Shown: in pieces, positions 33,765 to 47,100 of the stretch | How the letters are laid out: each line of letters starts with the position of its first letter | Position numbering within the stretch: the stretch's first letter is position 1 | Assembly: GCF_037975245.1 (NCBI RefSeq) | Contig: NC_092581.1 | Location: 446,501-510,500, forward strand | From: Apostichopus japonicus | Taxonomy: Eukaryota; Echinodermata; Holothuroidea; Aspidochirotida; Stichopodidae | Direction of reading: 5' to 3' | Length of the DNA stretch: 64,000 bases | Translations under genes and position numbers: made by a program | The notes under the pieces: generated by a model | What the model was told of the DNA's origin: nothing | Database searches by the model: none | The model's input: the letters and a program-made list of their open reading frames with translations, nothing else

Positions 33765-34245
33765 TTTAATTTATCAGTTTATTGGTATAAGGGTCCCAAA
33801 CAGTGTTTGGCCTCACTAGTGCCTTGTAAGCTTGTTGTTTGACCCTGGTATTTCTGATGTTAATATTGCCACGAAGGAAATTTGTTGCTTTAGAGGTGAG
33901 ATAGTCTACCTGCTTATCCCAACGTAAATCGTGAGTCATGTGAACACCCAGATATTTGATAAACTGGACGTGATTAAGTTCCAAACCATGGAGGTGTTAG
34001 CGAAAATCTTTGGTTTGCGTTTGCGAGTGATACTAATGACTTCACATTTTTTGAATTCCATCATCCATTTCTTTTCCCACTTTTGTAGGGTATCTAATTC
34101 TGCATAAGCGTGGCATCCATTTTGTTCTTCATTTCCATGTAGATCATAGTGTCATCAGCAAATAATCGAGTGGTGGAGTGTAGATTTTGGGTGATATCAT
34201 TTATATAAAACAGGAAAAGGCAGGGTCCAAGGACTGAGCCAAACA
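33765..34245 (-). pseudogene. Decayed LINE reverse transcriptase fragment
   Basis: The minus strand reads GSVLGPCLFLFYINDI and RLFADDTMIY (the FADD catalytic motif, at 34151-34162). After stops and frame changes it reads FIKYLGVHMTHDLRWDKQVD and YKALVRP, the usual order of the palm and C-terminal part of a non-LTR reverse transcriptase. Several stops interrupt it, so it is not functional. It is not the same segment as the LINE 3' ends in the satellite, so a shared family cannot be tested here. Confidence 0.85.
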
Positions 34246-34388
34246 GAATGAAACAGAATGAATTTGACATTGATAAGACTGGATTTGTAAAAAAAAATGG
34301 TGACAGTATAGTGAAGATTAATCTTTTGACACAACAGTACCTAAACTGTGGCTATCATTATTTAACGATACATCAGTAATTAAAGGGT

Positions 34389-34740
34389 GTGAAGACTTGC
34401 GTAAAAAGAAACCTCTAATGCTGGTAATCTGACCTAGTTTCGAATGAGGTGTAACAGAAGTGTTAGACACCACCGTCGATCCCAGAAAATACACAGCTTG
34501 CTACCATCGGTAATTAGACACTAGTGTACAGTCAGTACATACAGCTGTGATCGATACCCACAGCACAGTGTACACACGATACAGCTATGGGCATCTCATG
34601 TCCAGCTAAAGATAACAAAGTATCATGTTTTATTACTGTCTGCATTTTGTAGCGACAAGAGAAAAACTTCCCTTGCAAGCAACGGAAAGTTAACTTATAG
34701 ATGGTGGCACGTTGTTTGGGGCGAGTCTTCAATGCCCTTA
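34389..34740 (+). repeat. Dispersed repeat, copy B
   Basis: Second copy of the element at 19739-20121, same strand, with small gaps and substitutions. It lies directly beside the LINE fragment. Confidence 0.7.
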
Positions 34741-36138
34741 GACATGGTTTGTAATATTTTGTCTCAGTAGCCAATGAGCAAACCTAGTTGTGGTAATTCA
34801 ATGTACATCAAAAGAGCTATGAATAAAGTACTGTATTAAATATTTCCATATGTAGGTTTCATACCAGATCTGCCATGTACTTATACTTGCTTATAGTACT
34901 TCGGGATGGAAAACTACATTTGTATTATTTTTAAGGCAGATAACCTTGAAATGAAGATGCAAGTTTTGAAGATCAATCAATACTGTGCTTCTACACATGT
35001 ACAGTATTCCGTACAATTTTTTCAAAGTCTCATGGTGAACTTGAAGTTCATATTACAAGCTTGAAGCTCTTTCCGACTACTGTACCTGTATTAATGTGTT
35101 GTATTCACATATTGCTTATACACTGTATGGGAATTTTCCATGCATGGTGCTAACCTGGAGCCCTGTTCAGATTCTATTAGGAAAACAGCATTCAGAGAGA
35201 AAGGAAAGTTATTTTTTGTGGTCAGATTTGACCTTAATAATTTTGCAGTCTTCTGGGATCAATTTTAGCCCTAAAATGTGATGACCTCTCCAATTAGAAA
35301 GGTTTTAAATCGTTGTTGTCATCTTTGTACTTGGCAGATAGTGCTACAGATAACTTTTGCAGAAGCAAAACTATCATAGTAGCTGTAATAATGGTTGCCA
35401 TGAGAGCAGCAACCTCAGTTCAGTAATATTTTATGTGTCGAACTTGAAGCATCGTTTCTTACAGTATTGGCTCTTGGATGTTGAATTTTTAAGTTGAAGA
35501 ATTTTGAAATTTGTTTTCCATGGAGCAGATGTTATGGTAGCACAAGTTCCCTTTACGTGAAGCTTGTACTTTACAGCTTAAGTCAACTCTGAATTAGGCA
35601 ACAAAGCACCATAAGCATAAGGTATCAACTCTGTACCATGGTTGAATATAACATTTTGGTAGGAAGAACTGTAACAAGCCTTTGCTTTTCACTGTATACA
35701 CCATGTTTGCACTACATGGCGATGACTATTTTAAGCAATCTACAGTGGGATGTGCAGCTTACTTCCAATGATTACAAGTGAAGACTGTTGTTGTGCTCCT
35801 ATTCTTTAGACCACAATCTAGGTTTTCATAGGGAGGGATAGCAGCAAATGTCCGATAGGCAATATTGACAATATTAGTCCAACACTACTGTAAGTAATAT
35901 CTTGTCTGGGAGGAAATGTAACTTACTGCACTGAATCACTGATAGAACTTGATATCTATTGGGTTAGAGTGCTGTTGATGAACAGTGTTTTTTCTAATCT
36001 TTTCGCTTTTTTCCCTTGAATATTCAACCCACTATATAGAGGTGAATGCCGGGAATAGTTAATCATCAACCAGGCAACTACCAATGCAAGCAGTACTACC
36101 AGTCATACCTGCTTGAGATTCTCATCCTGTACTTTTAG
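34741..36138. other. No gene recognised
   Basis: AT-rich sequence with short open frames only. If the Tudor-like exon at 36139-36190 is real, preceding exons could lie here, but none was recognised. Confidence 0.4.
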
Positions 36139-36190
36139 TACAAGAAGGAAGTCAATGGTGACTATTTCTCTGTAGATTTTGTAGATATCG
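36139..36190 (+). CDS. Possible Tudor-domain exon (orphan)
   Basis: Between an acceptor-like ATCCTGTACTTTTAG and a consensus donor G|GTAAGT lies a 52-bp open segment reading YKKEVNGDYFSVDFVDIG. The G-D-Y-x-V-x-F-V-D-I-G pattern matches the core strands of Tudor domains (typically V-x-F-x-D-Y/F-G-N). No neighbouring exon in matching phase was found, so it could be a relic exon or chance. Confidence 0.3.
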
Positions 36191-36525
36191 GTAAGTAATG
36201 TGGTTACATTTGTAGGATATTAAGTACTTACTGTACCCTCAATAAGTACAGAGCTGTTAGTTATGTGTATGCTTACTCTGAGGTTGAACAATTATTTACC
36301 AAGTTGCAGTACTAGCAGCCATGGTCTTCCTCCTCCTGTTGTGAGTTACAGAGCTGTACACTCATTTGCTTGGAGCTCTCATTGTTCTGTACTGTGCATA
36401 CATCTTAGACACTTAATGATGGATTTGGTTCGATTTTAATACCCACATTTGCATTTCTTTACATGGATAGATCTTCTTGATAAGGGATTAAAGTCAAATA
36501 TTACCAACAAAACATGTTTGTTCCA

Positions 36526-36771
36526 GGTACCTGCCGGACATTGTTGTAACGCAAGCATTAAAATTCAGTGTTCTCATGTACAGTGGTATGGAGTGACAGT
36601 GTACAATGGTTGGGTCTGGATAAATGTAAGGGCACTTGTCAACAGAACAGATAATATTGCAGATCAAGTTTATGATGGTTGTAATGCAGTACCTGTAAAA
36701 ACTTTCCCAAAGAGTCAGCCAAAGGAAGGGGTAACATTTGAAGTTGTTTCAAACCAGACAGTTGTACAGTA
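36526..36771 (+). CDS. Unassigned exon-like open frame
   Basis: A Cys- and Asn-rich frame follows the acceptor-like TGTTTGTTCCAG and runs VPAGHCCNASIKI, VRALVNRTDNIADQ, GCNAVPVKTFPK to a TAG. A donor-like AAT|GTAAGG lies inside it. Codon content looks protein-like with two N-x-S/T sites, but the family is not recognised. Its phase does not join the Tudor-like exon upstream. It could be a terminal exon of an unidentified gene. Confidence 0.3.
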
Positions 36772-37983
36772 GTAACTCTGGATTGCAGGCAATTCATGGC
36801 TTTTCTCTTTTCATTTTTATTGATTTATTTGTTTTATTGTATTTTTACAATGTTGTTTCATCACACACCAAGTTAACGTTTATAGTCACTCGTTGACTGG
36901 TCAAGCTTCATTTCCAAAAATAATGCAAAAGTCGATAAGTTTGAATTTACCCGTTAGCATTTTTGCTACATGTATCCTCTCTTGGTTATGCTTGTCAACA
37001 GTTTATTTTAACCATCCCATTATTTGGTCTTTCATTGTGACAGCTTCTGTTCAAGTACAGTAAATACAAACTTTTTAAAGTCCTGTTTAATCGTTGCATA
37101 TACATGCAAACTGTGATACCTTTCATCATGGTCAAACAATAAGTCATCCTTTCTCAGTACTTGAAACCTATTGTAGGGAGTCTACATTCACATTATCATG
37201 TGATAAAGTAGTTTTCCCTTTAAGTTTGGCCCTTGTACCACACAAGACTGGTCCAAATTTGTGTTATTTCAGATAAACCATTATAGTTTACTACAGTGGC
37301 ATACTGTACATGTTAAAAATTTGATCATTTCTTCTTTAAAAGATGACTTTAGGCACGAAAGTTATTTTGATATCTTTGAGAATATTATAAAACACTGCTA
37401 GTTGTCCAGATTGTATATCTATTCCTCTTATAATGTTTGAGAAATGACCCTTTAATCAGTCAAGGTTGATCAGTTAAAGTGACTGGACTATTTCAGTTCT
37501 TCTGATACAACACAAAACAAAATGGAAAAGTTATGTTTAACTTTTATGACCCCCAATGATTCTTACAATTCACTAAAAACTTGCAAAGGACAAATGGTGT
37601 TGAGTTTTATCTAGGGGTGCCCATCTCTGTTGTATATATACTGTAAGGAAGCTAAGAGGACATGTTTCATTTGAGTTATTATAATTTATTACGCAACAAA
37701 TTAACATTAAAGATTAAGTTCTGCACTGAGGAGCTGATGTCATATAAGGAGCATTTTCAAGTTTTTCATATTTTAAAAGCTGAATACCTTGTAAACTGGA
37801 ACAGCTACGGAAAGTTTACAAGCACTTTTTAGTTCCCTTATGTCGTATTACGACGTATCAATGCTAATATTCTGCCTAATGGCATGCATGCTTCAAATTG
37901 TGTACAGACCATGTTAAGTTATATTGGTAATAAGAGATCTGTCGTTTGTTTACAGTGACAAGTCAAAACTGTTGACGTTGAAG

Positions 37984-38184
37984 ATGGATACAATTCTGAC
38001 TATAGATGAAGACATTAAGAAAGGTATCAAAACCAAGAGCATCGAGATGAAGAAACCAGAAATATCAATGACAGATGGTGGCAGTGTTGTCACACCTTCA
38101 GCTGTCATCTTCAAATTAAGGGATATCAACAGTGAATTGGTCAGGGCCTGGGAAGATTCTTTCAAGGACAAAGAAAATGTTCAT
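37984..38184 (+). CDS. Macro-domain gene, coding exon 1
   Basis: Encodes MDTILTIDEDIKKGIKTK through VIFKLRDINSELVRAWEDSF. The donor is CAT|GTGAGC, phase 0. The non-coding start of the exon is at 37956 after a TTTACAG acceptor. The N-terminal 38 residues are Lys-rich and precede the conserved N-E-L-V-x-A-W block. Confidence 0.8.
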
Positions 38185-41100
38185 GTGAGCCTCTAAGCAA
38201 AATTACAGATTAACATGAAGGAGCTTAAAATATCCCAATCTATTAATTGCCATGTACAGTGTTATGTATCTGTATACCTTGCATGAATAGAAGGAAAACA
38301 TTGCCAAGTACAGTGTTATGTATCTGTATACCTTGCATGAATAGAAGAAAAACATTGCCATGTACAGTGTTATGTATCTGTATACCTTGCATCATGAATA
38401 GAAGGAAAACATTGCCATGTACAGTGTTATGCATCTGTATACCTTGCATGAATAGAAGGAAAACATTGCCATGTACAGTGTTATGTATCTGTATACCTTG
38501 CATGAATACTGTAGAAGGAAAACATTGCCATGTACAGTGTTATGTATCTGTATACCTTGCATGAATAAAAGGAAAACATTGCCATGTACAGTGTTATGTA
38601 TCTGTATAACTTGCATCATGAATAGAAGGAAAACATTGCCATGTACAGTGTTATGTATCTGTATACCTTGCATGAATAGAAGGAAAACATTGCCATGTAC
38701 AGTGTTATGTATCTGTATACCTTGCATGAATAGAAGAAAAACATTGCCAAGTACAGTGTTATGTATCTGTATACCTTGCATCATGAATAGAAGGAAAACA
38801 TTGCCAAGTACAGTGTTATGTATCTGTATACCTTGCATCATGAATAGAAGGAAAACATTGCCATGTACAGTGTTATGTATCTGTATAACTTGCATGAATA
38901 CTGTAGAAGGAAAACATTGCCATGTACAGTGTTATGCATCTGTATACCTTGCATCATGACTAGAAGGAAAACATTGCCAAGTACAGTATTATGTATCTGT
39001 ATACCTTGCATGAATACTGTAGAAGGAAAACATTGCCAAGTACAGTATTATGTATCTGTATACCTTGCATGAATAGAAGGAAAACATTGCCATGTACAGT
39101 GTTATGTATCTGTATAACTTGCATGAATAGAAGGAAAACATTGCCATGTACAGTGTTATGTATCTGTATACCTTGCATGAATAGAAGGAAAACATTGCCA
39201 TGTACAGTGTTATGTATCTGTATAACTTGCATGAATACTGTAGAAGGAAAACATTGCCATGTACAGTGTTATGCATCTGTATACCTTGCATCATGACTAG
39301 AAGGAAAACATTGCCAAGTACAGTATTATGTATCTGTATACCTTGCATGAATAGAAGGAAAACATTGCCATGTACAGTGTTATGTATCTGTATAACTTGC
39401 ATGAATAGAAGGAAAACATTGCCATGTACAGTGTTATGTATCTGTATACCTTGCATGAATAGAAGGAAAACATTGCCAAGTACAGTGTTATGTATCTGTA
39501 TACCTTGCATGACTAGAAGGACAACATTGCCAAGTACTGTACAGTGTTATGTATCTGTATACCTTGCATCATGACTAGAAGGAAAACATTGCCAAGTACA
39601 GTGTTATGTATCTGTATACCTTGCATGAATAGAAGGAAAACATTGCCATGTACAGTGTTATGTATCTGTATACCTTGCATCATGAATAGAAGGAAAACAT
39701 AAGCTGAGTCTTTGGAGTTGGGTTCTTTTCGTTGCAATGATTGGAATGCGGCTCCTTTTTTTTAAGTGATTCTGTCTGTCCGTTCCTCAGTTTTTCTTTA
39801 TCTTTATCTTCAGTGCTTGTGGCATATTGCTGATTTTGCCATTAAATTATATATTTGTGAGATTAATCGTCACTTTGTATGGATAGACTTTCTTCGGGGA
39901 GGGGGCAGATGGGGGGGGTTGGAATGGAAGGGAAATACATGCTTTCTTTCTTCTGTTAGATCTAGCAGATATATTTCAGTTCTTCTCTTCTTTTTTAACT
40001 TCTTAGATATCACAAGGTGACATCTTCAGGAATGCCCCTGCTGCAGATGCAATAGTAAGTAAAAAAAAAAAAACATTTTTAGTTTCTTCCTGGATCATTT
40101 AATAATCATGTGTCAACTTAAATTTGGTAAGAAGTCATGTTGAAATGTTCATTAGAATAGTAAAGGAGTTTTGTACAGTAGGCATAACAACAATCTCCTG
40201 GAAGATGGTTGTATTTATGCTAGAAAACACTCTGTAACAGTGAAACTTTTCCGAAGCAGTTGGTAGATTTGAATAGGTACTGTACAATAACACTGCTGAT
40301 CAGCTTATGAAATCTAGAAAACAAATTCAAATTCGGTAGAGTTTATGAAGAAGAGAGAGGAAGACAAAGAGGGAAAGAGAGAGTGGGGAGGGGGGGGGGT
40401 TTCAGGGGGTGCTGAGGGTACAAAGTGGGCTGTGAAAAGGGGTTCAGATATTCACACAAATGCCTGTAAGTTTTCAAATGCTTGGTTGCAACACCAGCTT
40501 CATAGTAAGTGATCGGAAGAGTTTTCTGGATCAGTCATTTATTTCTGTGAGAGAGTGAGATATGCTTTTCTACAAAACCAATTTCTCTGTCTCTTTTGGT
40601 AGGTTTCTCCTGCCAACAGTTTTGGTTTCATGGACGGTGGTATAGACATGGCATATTCAAGACACTTTGGTTGGCAACTGTAAGTACTTTTGAGTTAGTA
40701 TTTTCACATTAAATAAGTAAGTGATGACAAATGTCTCCCTGTCAAAAAGATCTTTGGTATAAAAACTTAAATGGCCTGAGGATGGAATGCTAGTCTGATC
40801 TTCTTCAAAGCCATGCTGTATCTTCTGACGTCTCATCTCAAGTTGTGCTGCAGTCACAAATTTTTGTTTCTGCAGTGACGGTTTATTATATATCAAGGTC
40901 TTGAAATGCCCATTGGATCTGCCCTGCATGCTAAATCATGTATCCTTCAACTCAGTGGTTACAGAATGCTGTTTGTGAAGTAATGGTCGTTTTACCCTTT
41001 TGTAAAATTATCTTAAGCCAATTCTTCCCTGTGATGGTGTTGTTCTTAGAGTTCAGCAAGATAAGCTGCCAGCAGTTGTATATTCATTGTGGATACATTT

Positions 41101-44100
41101 ACCACTTCTTATCTGAAGCAGCAGATTGTGTACTGTTCATCACCCATTGAACTATCCTATTTAACAAATAAAACAAAATGCAGACTTAAGTTTGCACAAT
41201 TTGATGAATATTTCCCTATACTGTATACTGTAAATTTCACAGCCTTTCTTTCTTGTTTCTTATTCATTGGTTTTCCTTACAGGATGAATAGGTTACAAGA
41301 AACAATAATGACTGAGAAGGATGGTGAACTGCTTGTGGTATGTTACAGAACAAGTTTAAGCAACTGGTTAAGTGTTTGATAAATGCAAAATTACACAACC
41401 CTTGTCAATTCATAGCATATTCACATGTGTTTGACTTAATTGGTAATCAGGAGGCAAAGAAGAATTTCAGCTCGGACAAAATGGTGACACGAACGACTAA
41501 ATCGTGTAAACATTTGATGACAACAAGAACTTCAACACAGTGTTTGATATAGCCTAGCCACCATGTACTATGAAGTTTCGTGGGCCAGGATGCTGCTTGT
41601 ATTGACAAAGCGTATAGCCTAGCCACCATGTACTATTGAGTTTTGTGGGCCAGGATGCTGCTTGTATCGACAAACCGTATAGCCTAGCCACCATGTACTA
41701 TTGAGTTTTGTGGGCCAGGATGCTGCTTGTATCGACAAAGCGTATAGCCTAGCCACCATGTACTATTGAGTTTTGTGGGCCAGGATGCTGCTTGTATCGA
41801 CAAAGCGTATAGCCTAGCCACCATGTACTATTGAGTTTTGTGGGCCAGGATGCTGCTTGTATCGACAAAGCGTATAGCCTAGCCACCATGTACTATTGAG
41901 TTTTGTGGGCCAGGATGCTGCTTGTATCGACAAAGTGCACAGCCTAGCCACCATGTACTATTGAGTTTTGTGGGCCAGGATGCTGCTTGTATCGACAAAG
42001 CGTACAGCCTAGCCACCATGTACTATTGAGTTTTGTGGGCCAGGATGCTGCTTGTATCGACAAAGCGTACAGCCTAGCCACCATGTACTATTGAGTTTTG
42101 TGGGCCTGGATGCTGCTTGTATCGACAAAGCTTATAGCCTAGCCACCATGTACTATAGAGTTTTGTGGGCCATGATGCTGCTTGTATCGACAAAGCGTAT
42201 AGCCTAGCCACCATGTACTATTGAGTTTTGTGGGCCAGGATGCTGCTTGTATCGACAAAGCGTATAGCCTAGCCACCATGTGCTATAGAGTTTTGTGGGC
42301 CAGGATGCTGCTTGTATCGACAAAGCGTATAGCCTAGCCACCATGTACTATTGAGTTTTGTGGGCCAGGATGCTGCTTGTATCGACAAAGCGTACAGCCT
42401 AGCCACCATGTGCTGTTGAGTTTGGGGGCCAGGATGCTGCTTGTATCGACAAAGCGTATAGCCTAGCCACCATGTACTATAGAGTTTTGTGGGCCATGAT
42501 GCTGCTTGTATCGACAAAGCGTATAGCCTAGCCACCATGTACTATTGAGTTTTGTGGGCCAGGATGCTGCTTGTATCGACAAAGCGTATAGCCTAGCCAC
42601 CATGTACTATTGAGTTTTGTGGGCCAGGATGCTGCTTGTACTGACAAAGCGTATAGCCTAGCCACCATGTACTATTGAGTTTTGTGGGCCAGGATGCTGC
42701 TTGTATCGACAAAGCGTATAGCCTAGCCACCATGTACTATTGAGTTTTGTGGGCCAGGATGCTGCTTGTATCGACAAAGTGCACAGCCTAGCCACCATGT
42801 ACTATTGAGTTTTGTGGGCCAGGATGCTGCTTGTATCGACAAAGCGTACAGCCTAGCCACCATGTACTATTGAGTTTTGTGGGCCAGGATGCTGCTTGTA
42901 TCGACAAAGCGTACAGCCTAGCCACCATGTACTATTGAGTTTTGTGGGCCAGGATGCTGCTTGTATCGACAAAGCGTACAGCCTAGCCACCATGTACTAT
43001 TGAGTTTTGTGGGCCTGGATGCTGCTTGTATCGACAAAGCGTATAGCCTAGCCACCATGTACTATTGAGTTTTGTGGGCCAGGATGCTGCTTGTATCGAC
43101 AAAGCGTATAGCCTAGCCACCATGTACTATTGAGTTTTGTGGGCCAGGATGCTTCTTGTATCGACAAAGCGTATAGCCTAGCCACCATGTGCTGTTGAGT
43201 TTGGGGGCCAGGATGCTGCTTGTATCGACAAAGCGTATAGCGTAGCCACCATGTGCTGTTGAGTTTTGTGGGCCAGGATGCTGCTTGTATCGACAAAGCG
43301 TATAGCCTAGCCACCATGTGCTATTGAGTTTTGTGGGCCAGGATGCTGCTTGTATCGACAAAGCGTATAGCCTAGCCACCATGTGCTATATAGTTTTGTG
43401 GGCCAGGATGCTGCTTGTATCGACAAAGCGTATAGCCTAGCCACCATGTGCTATAGAGTTTTGTGGGCCAGGATGCTGCTTGTATCGACAAAGCGTATAG
43501 CCTAGCCACCATGTGCTATAGAGTTTTGTGGGCCATGATGCTGCTTGTATCGACAAAGCGTATAGCCTAGCCACCATGTGCTATTGAGTTTTGTGGGCCA
43601 TGATGCTGCTTGTATCGACAAAGCGTATAGCCTAGCCACCATGTGCTATTGAGTTTTGTGGGCCATGATGCTGCTTGTATCGACAAAGCGTATAGCCTAG
43701 CCACCATGTGCTATTGAGTTTTGTGGGCCATGATGCTGCTTGTATCGACAAAGCGTATAGCCTAGCCACCATGTACTATAGAGTTTTGTGGGCCAGGATG
43801 CTGCTTGTATCGACAAAGCGTATAGCCTAGCCACCATGTACTATAGAGTTTTGTGGGCCAGGATGCTGCTTGTATCGACAAAGCGTATAGCCTAGCCACC
43901 AAGTACTATAGAGTTTTGTGGGCCAGGATGCTGCTTGTATCGACAAAGCGTATAGCCTAGCCACCATTTATTAAAGAGTTTTGTGGGCAAGGATGCTGCT
44001 TGTATCGACAAAGGTTTTTGAGAAAATAGTGTAGTTAACTGTACTGAACCTAAACTGCAAAGGTTAACCATCTTCAAGAATGCTTTGATAAACTGCTAAA

Positions 44101-47100
44101 ATGCAAATCAAACTTAGCATCTAAAAGATGGTGAATGCATCTGCCGTTGTATTTGTGGTGTTCTGTCTCCCTGTTTGATGAACAATACATATACCAAATT
44201 TAAGGAAGAGAATCCCTACTTCATGGATTTGCTTACTTACAGTTTATTAAATACATTTTATCTGTAGATTAGTTGGGCATGGATGAAGAATCCAGCACTG
44301 TGAGATAGATAGATGAAAGTCTCAATGTGTGTTTGCCAAATTTTAATTTCAGACTTTCCAGCTTAATGCCCATAAAGCTCGGTGAAAATAACACTGTTCT
44401 ATGCAATTTTCATGTTAATAATCATTATTTTTCTTGAGTTATCTGTCATTAAACATTTTGAGATGAATCAAATTAGCCAGATTTTTTAACGAGCCCGTAG
44501 ATTCTTCAAACTTCAATCAAAAGTTGCAAGCCCAGCCCAACAGATCATTTGCCAATCAACTCTCTCTGTTTTGTTTACGACCATTAGCCTGTATCTTTCT
44601 TTTGGTCTTTTCGATGTAGCTTGCAAAATTGTGTCTTTTCCTGCCATTGCAAGGAATAAACAGGTGATTTCAGCAAACACACATTGAGACTTTTACTGCT
44701 ACCACATGTTACAGTTCGTTTACACTAAAGCCACCCTCTTGATGGCCGTAATTGACATATCACTTTTTGTTTTGTTTAGTTGATTCAACATTTTAAGTGG
44801 TTGGCATTAATGAATAGATTTCCTGGAGATAATGGCTCTGTTAAAAAGATTTAAAATAAAGTAAACAGAAAAGGAAATTGCCACTGAGTTTAAGTAGATT
44901 TCCTGGAGATAATGGCTCTGTTAAAAAGATTTAAAATAAAGTAAACAGAAAAGGAAATTGCCACTGAGTTTAAGATGATGATTGGACATAATGCATACGT
45001 CCATTCTTGCAGCGATCACTAATTATTAATTTCAAGTGTCCATCAGGAATACACAGGGCTATTCATATAATAAATAAAAATAATATTTGATTTATATAGT
45101 GCTTTATACCAGCGATAGGTTTCAATGCACTTTGCAAACGTTATATAATGAACATAAAACACCAAATATGAATGGTTTTCTAAGGATGTTTCCTATAATA
45201 TCAAGTTTTTGCTGTATAAATTAGTGATTCTTTTCAACAGGGTTTGTTACTGTATACATTTGTGTAGGAAATTGTAAGGTAATAAAGTAAAGTAATATTA
45301 CCAATAACTTATTAATTTTAAAGGAGAAATCAAAAGGAGAGGTAATTTCTTTCAAAGTGAAATTAATCAACAGATAGAGGATATGATTGGCTATCAGTAT
45401 TTCATTTTTATGTACTATACTTTCAGAGTTTGTTAAAGTATGGTACAGGAGTTGGATTCCATTGAGATATAATCTGCTGCTAAGTTGCATGGTCAATTGG
45501 TTATTTGTGTAAGTGTTGTAGTCCTGTTAAGGTAAAACATGGAAATATTAACTTATCAGATAGAGAACTAATTGTTTCTTACTGAACACAAAAGGAATCT
45601 TGGCATTAGCGGTTGCCTGTGTATATATTTGTATGTGGTGCCGCCTACAAGCACAGACCATTGGTGAAATGCTGTTAAACTTGAAGAAGACTTAGGATCA
45701 GTTTAGGTCAAGAGTGGCGAAAGTGAAAATAAACCCAGTAGTCCTGTACTGTAAACTTAAAGTGTGCAGCTTGGTTTAATGTCATATGTGTATGTAGATC
45801 TCAGTGAGTTCATGAAGTATATTCAACTTGATGTAGGTCAAAGATCATATCAGACCTAAATCTGTAACAGTCTGTACAAGTTATGTATACCCAGTAACTC
45901 TTGATATTAATCTTGGATGAACTTCAGACTTGATATTGGATCCACCTTAGTACTTTAAGTACAAGATCCATTTGTTCTTTGGGTAAATCAATGTTCACTT
46001 AGATTGAACAGAGATTACAGCTCTTAAACATAATGACTCAAAAAGTAAAGCTTGGATGAACTTCATACTAGATGCACCATACTGAGTACAAAATCCAGGT
46101 TTGTGTGGATCTCAAAGGTCACATTTCTGGGGCACCTGTGCAGCAACTTTAGAGAACATTTTATGCAACACATTTATGCTGCTGGAAGGCTATGTGGCTA
46201 ACACAACCAGCAGCTTCAAAGGATTCTCATAAATTCTTGTACATTATCAAAACAGTTCCAATTTAATTTGGAAATTCAGCTTAATATCTGCTGTAGCAAA
46301 ATGTAGTTTCCTCATTTAATTTGGCATTTAAATAATTTCCAAGACAAATTGATTGTAGGAAGTTTCTTTGTTGATATACACAACATCTGACCCTTGAGGT
46401 AACAGTAACCTTAGTGAGGTACAAAACAATGAGGTACAGTAACCTCACTGTAACAGTGTGCTCTGTTAGGGCTGTGAATTGGCTGACTTCTTTCTTCCAT
46501 ATTACAGTTCTGAATTGATTTGCCATTCATTTATAAATTGATTAATCCTTACAATCCATGGTGTCATTTTGCTTCTGTTTCCAGGGTGATGCCTTAATTA
46601 TACCAATCTGTGGTCAGTCTTACTGGGGGAAGACGGAGAAGACATCTTGGGAAAGTTGTAACCAAGGAACAGCAATTAAATTTCTCATATCAGCCCCAAC
46701 TATGAGAATACCAGAAAATGTTTCAAATACAGTAAATGCATATTTAGCCTTTAGAGCAGTTATCTTAGCAAGTAAGTATATTGTGCAACACTCTCATGTG
46801 GAAAACATCTTGTGACTCCATGCTAAGTTTTGAGCAAAAATGTGTCAATATCCTCACAATGGGAAATGTACTCATAGTTGTCCAAAACCTATGTTTAAAG
46901 GGGAAGTTTGTCACAATTGGTGATAGTTGAATATATTGTTATTAAGAGAAAGAAGATACAGGGACATATCATCTCTTGCATCAGGTCACCAAATTCAAAG
47001 CAAGAACAATGACATTTTAAAACATCAGAGATTTACAAATAACTGTGTTGATCTATTACCTGTTTAATGGGGTTTGTAGTCATACCTACTTGATAACCTG

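Larger units (their letters stand above)
44014..46584. other. Macro gene intron 4, part after the minisatellite
   Basis: Contains an 80-bp tandem duplication (44816-44975), a widespread-type dispersed motif at 45068-45135 and a degenerate repeat at about 45780-46130. No extra exon was recognised. Confidence 0.5.

Noticed and set aside
38243-39737. Overlapping frames on both strands in the 54-bp repeat
   Set aside because: Unit lengths near multiples of three without stops; located in intron 1 of the macro-domain gene.
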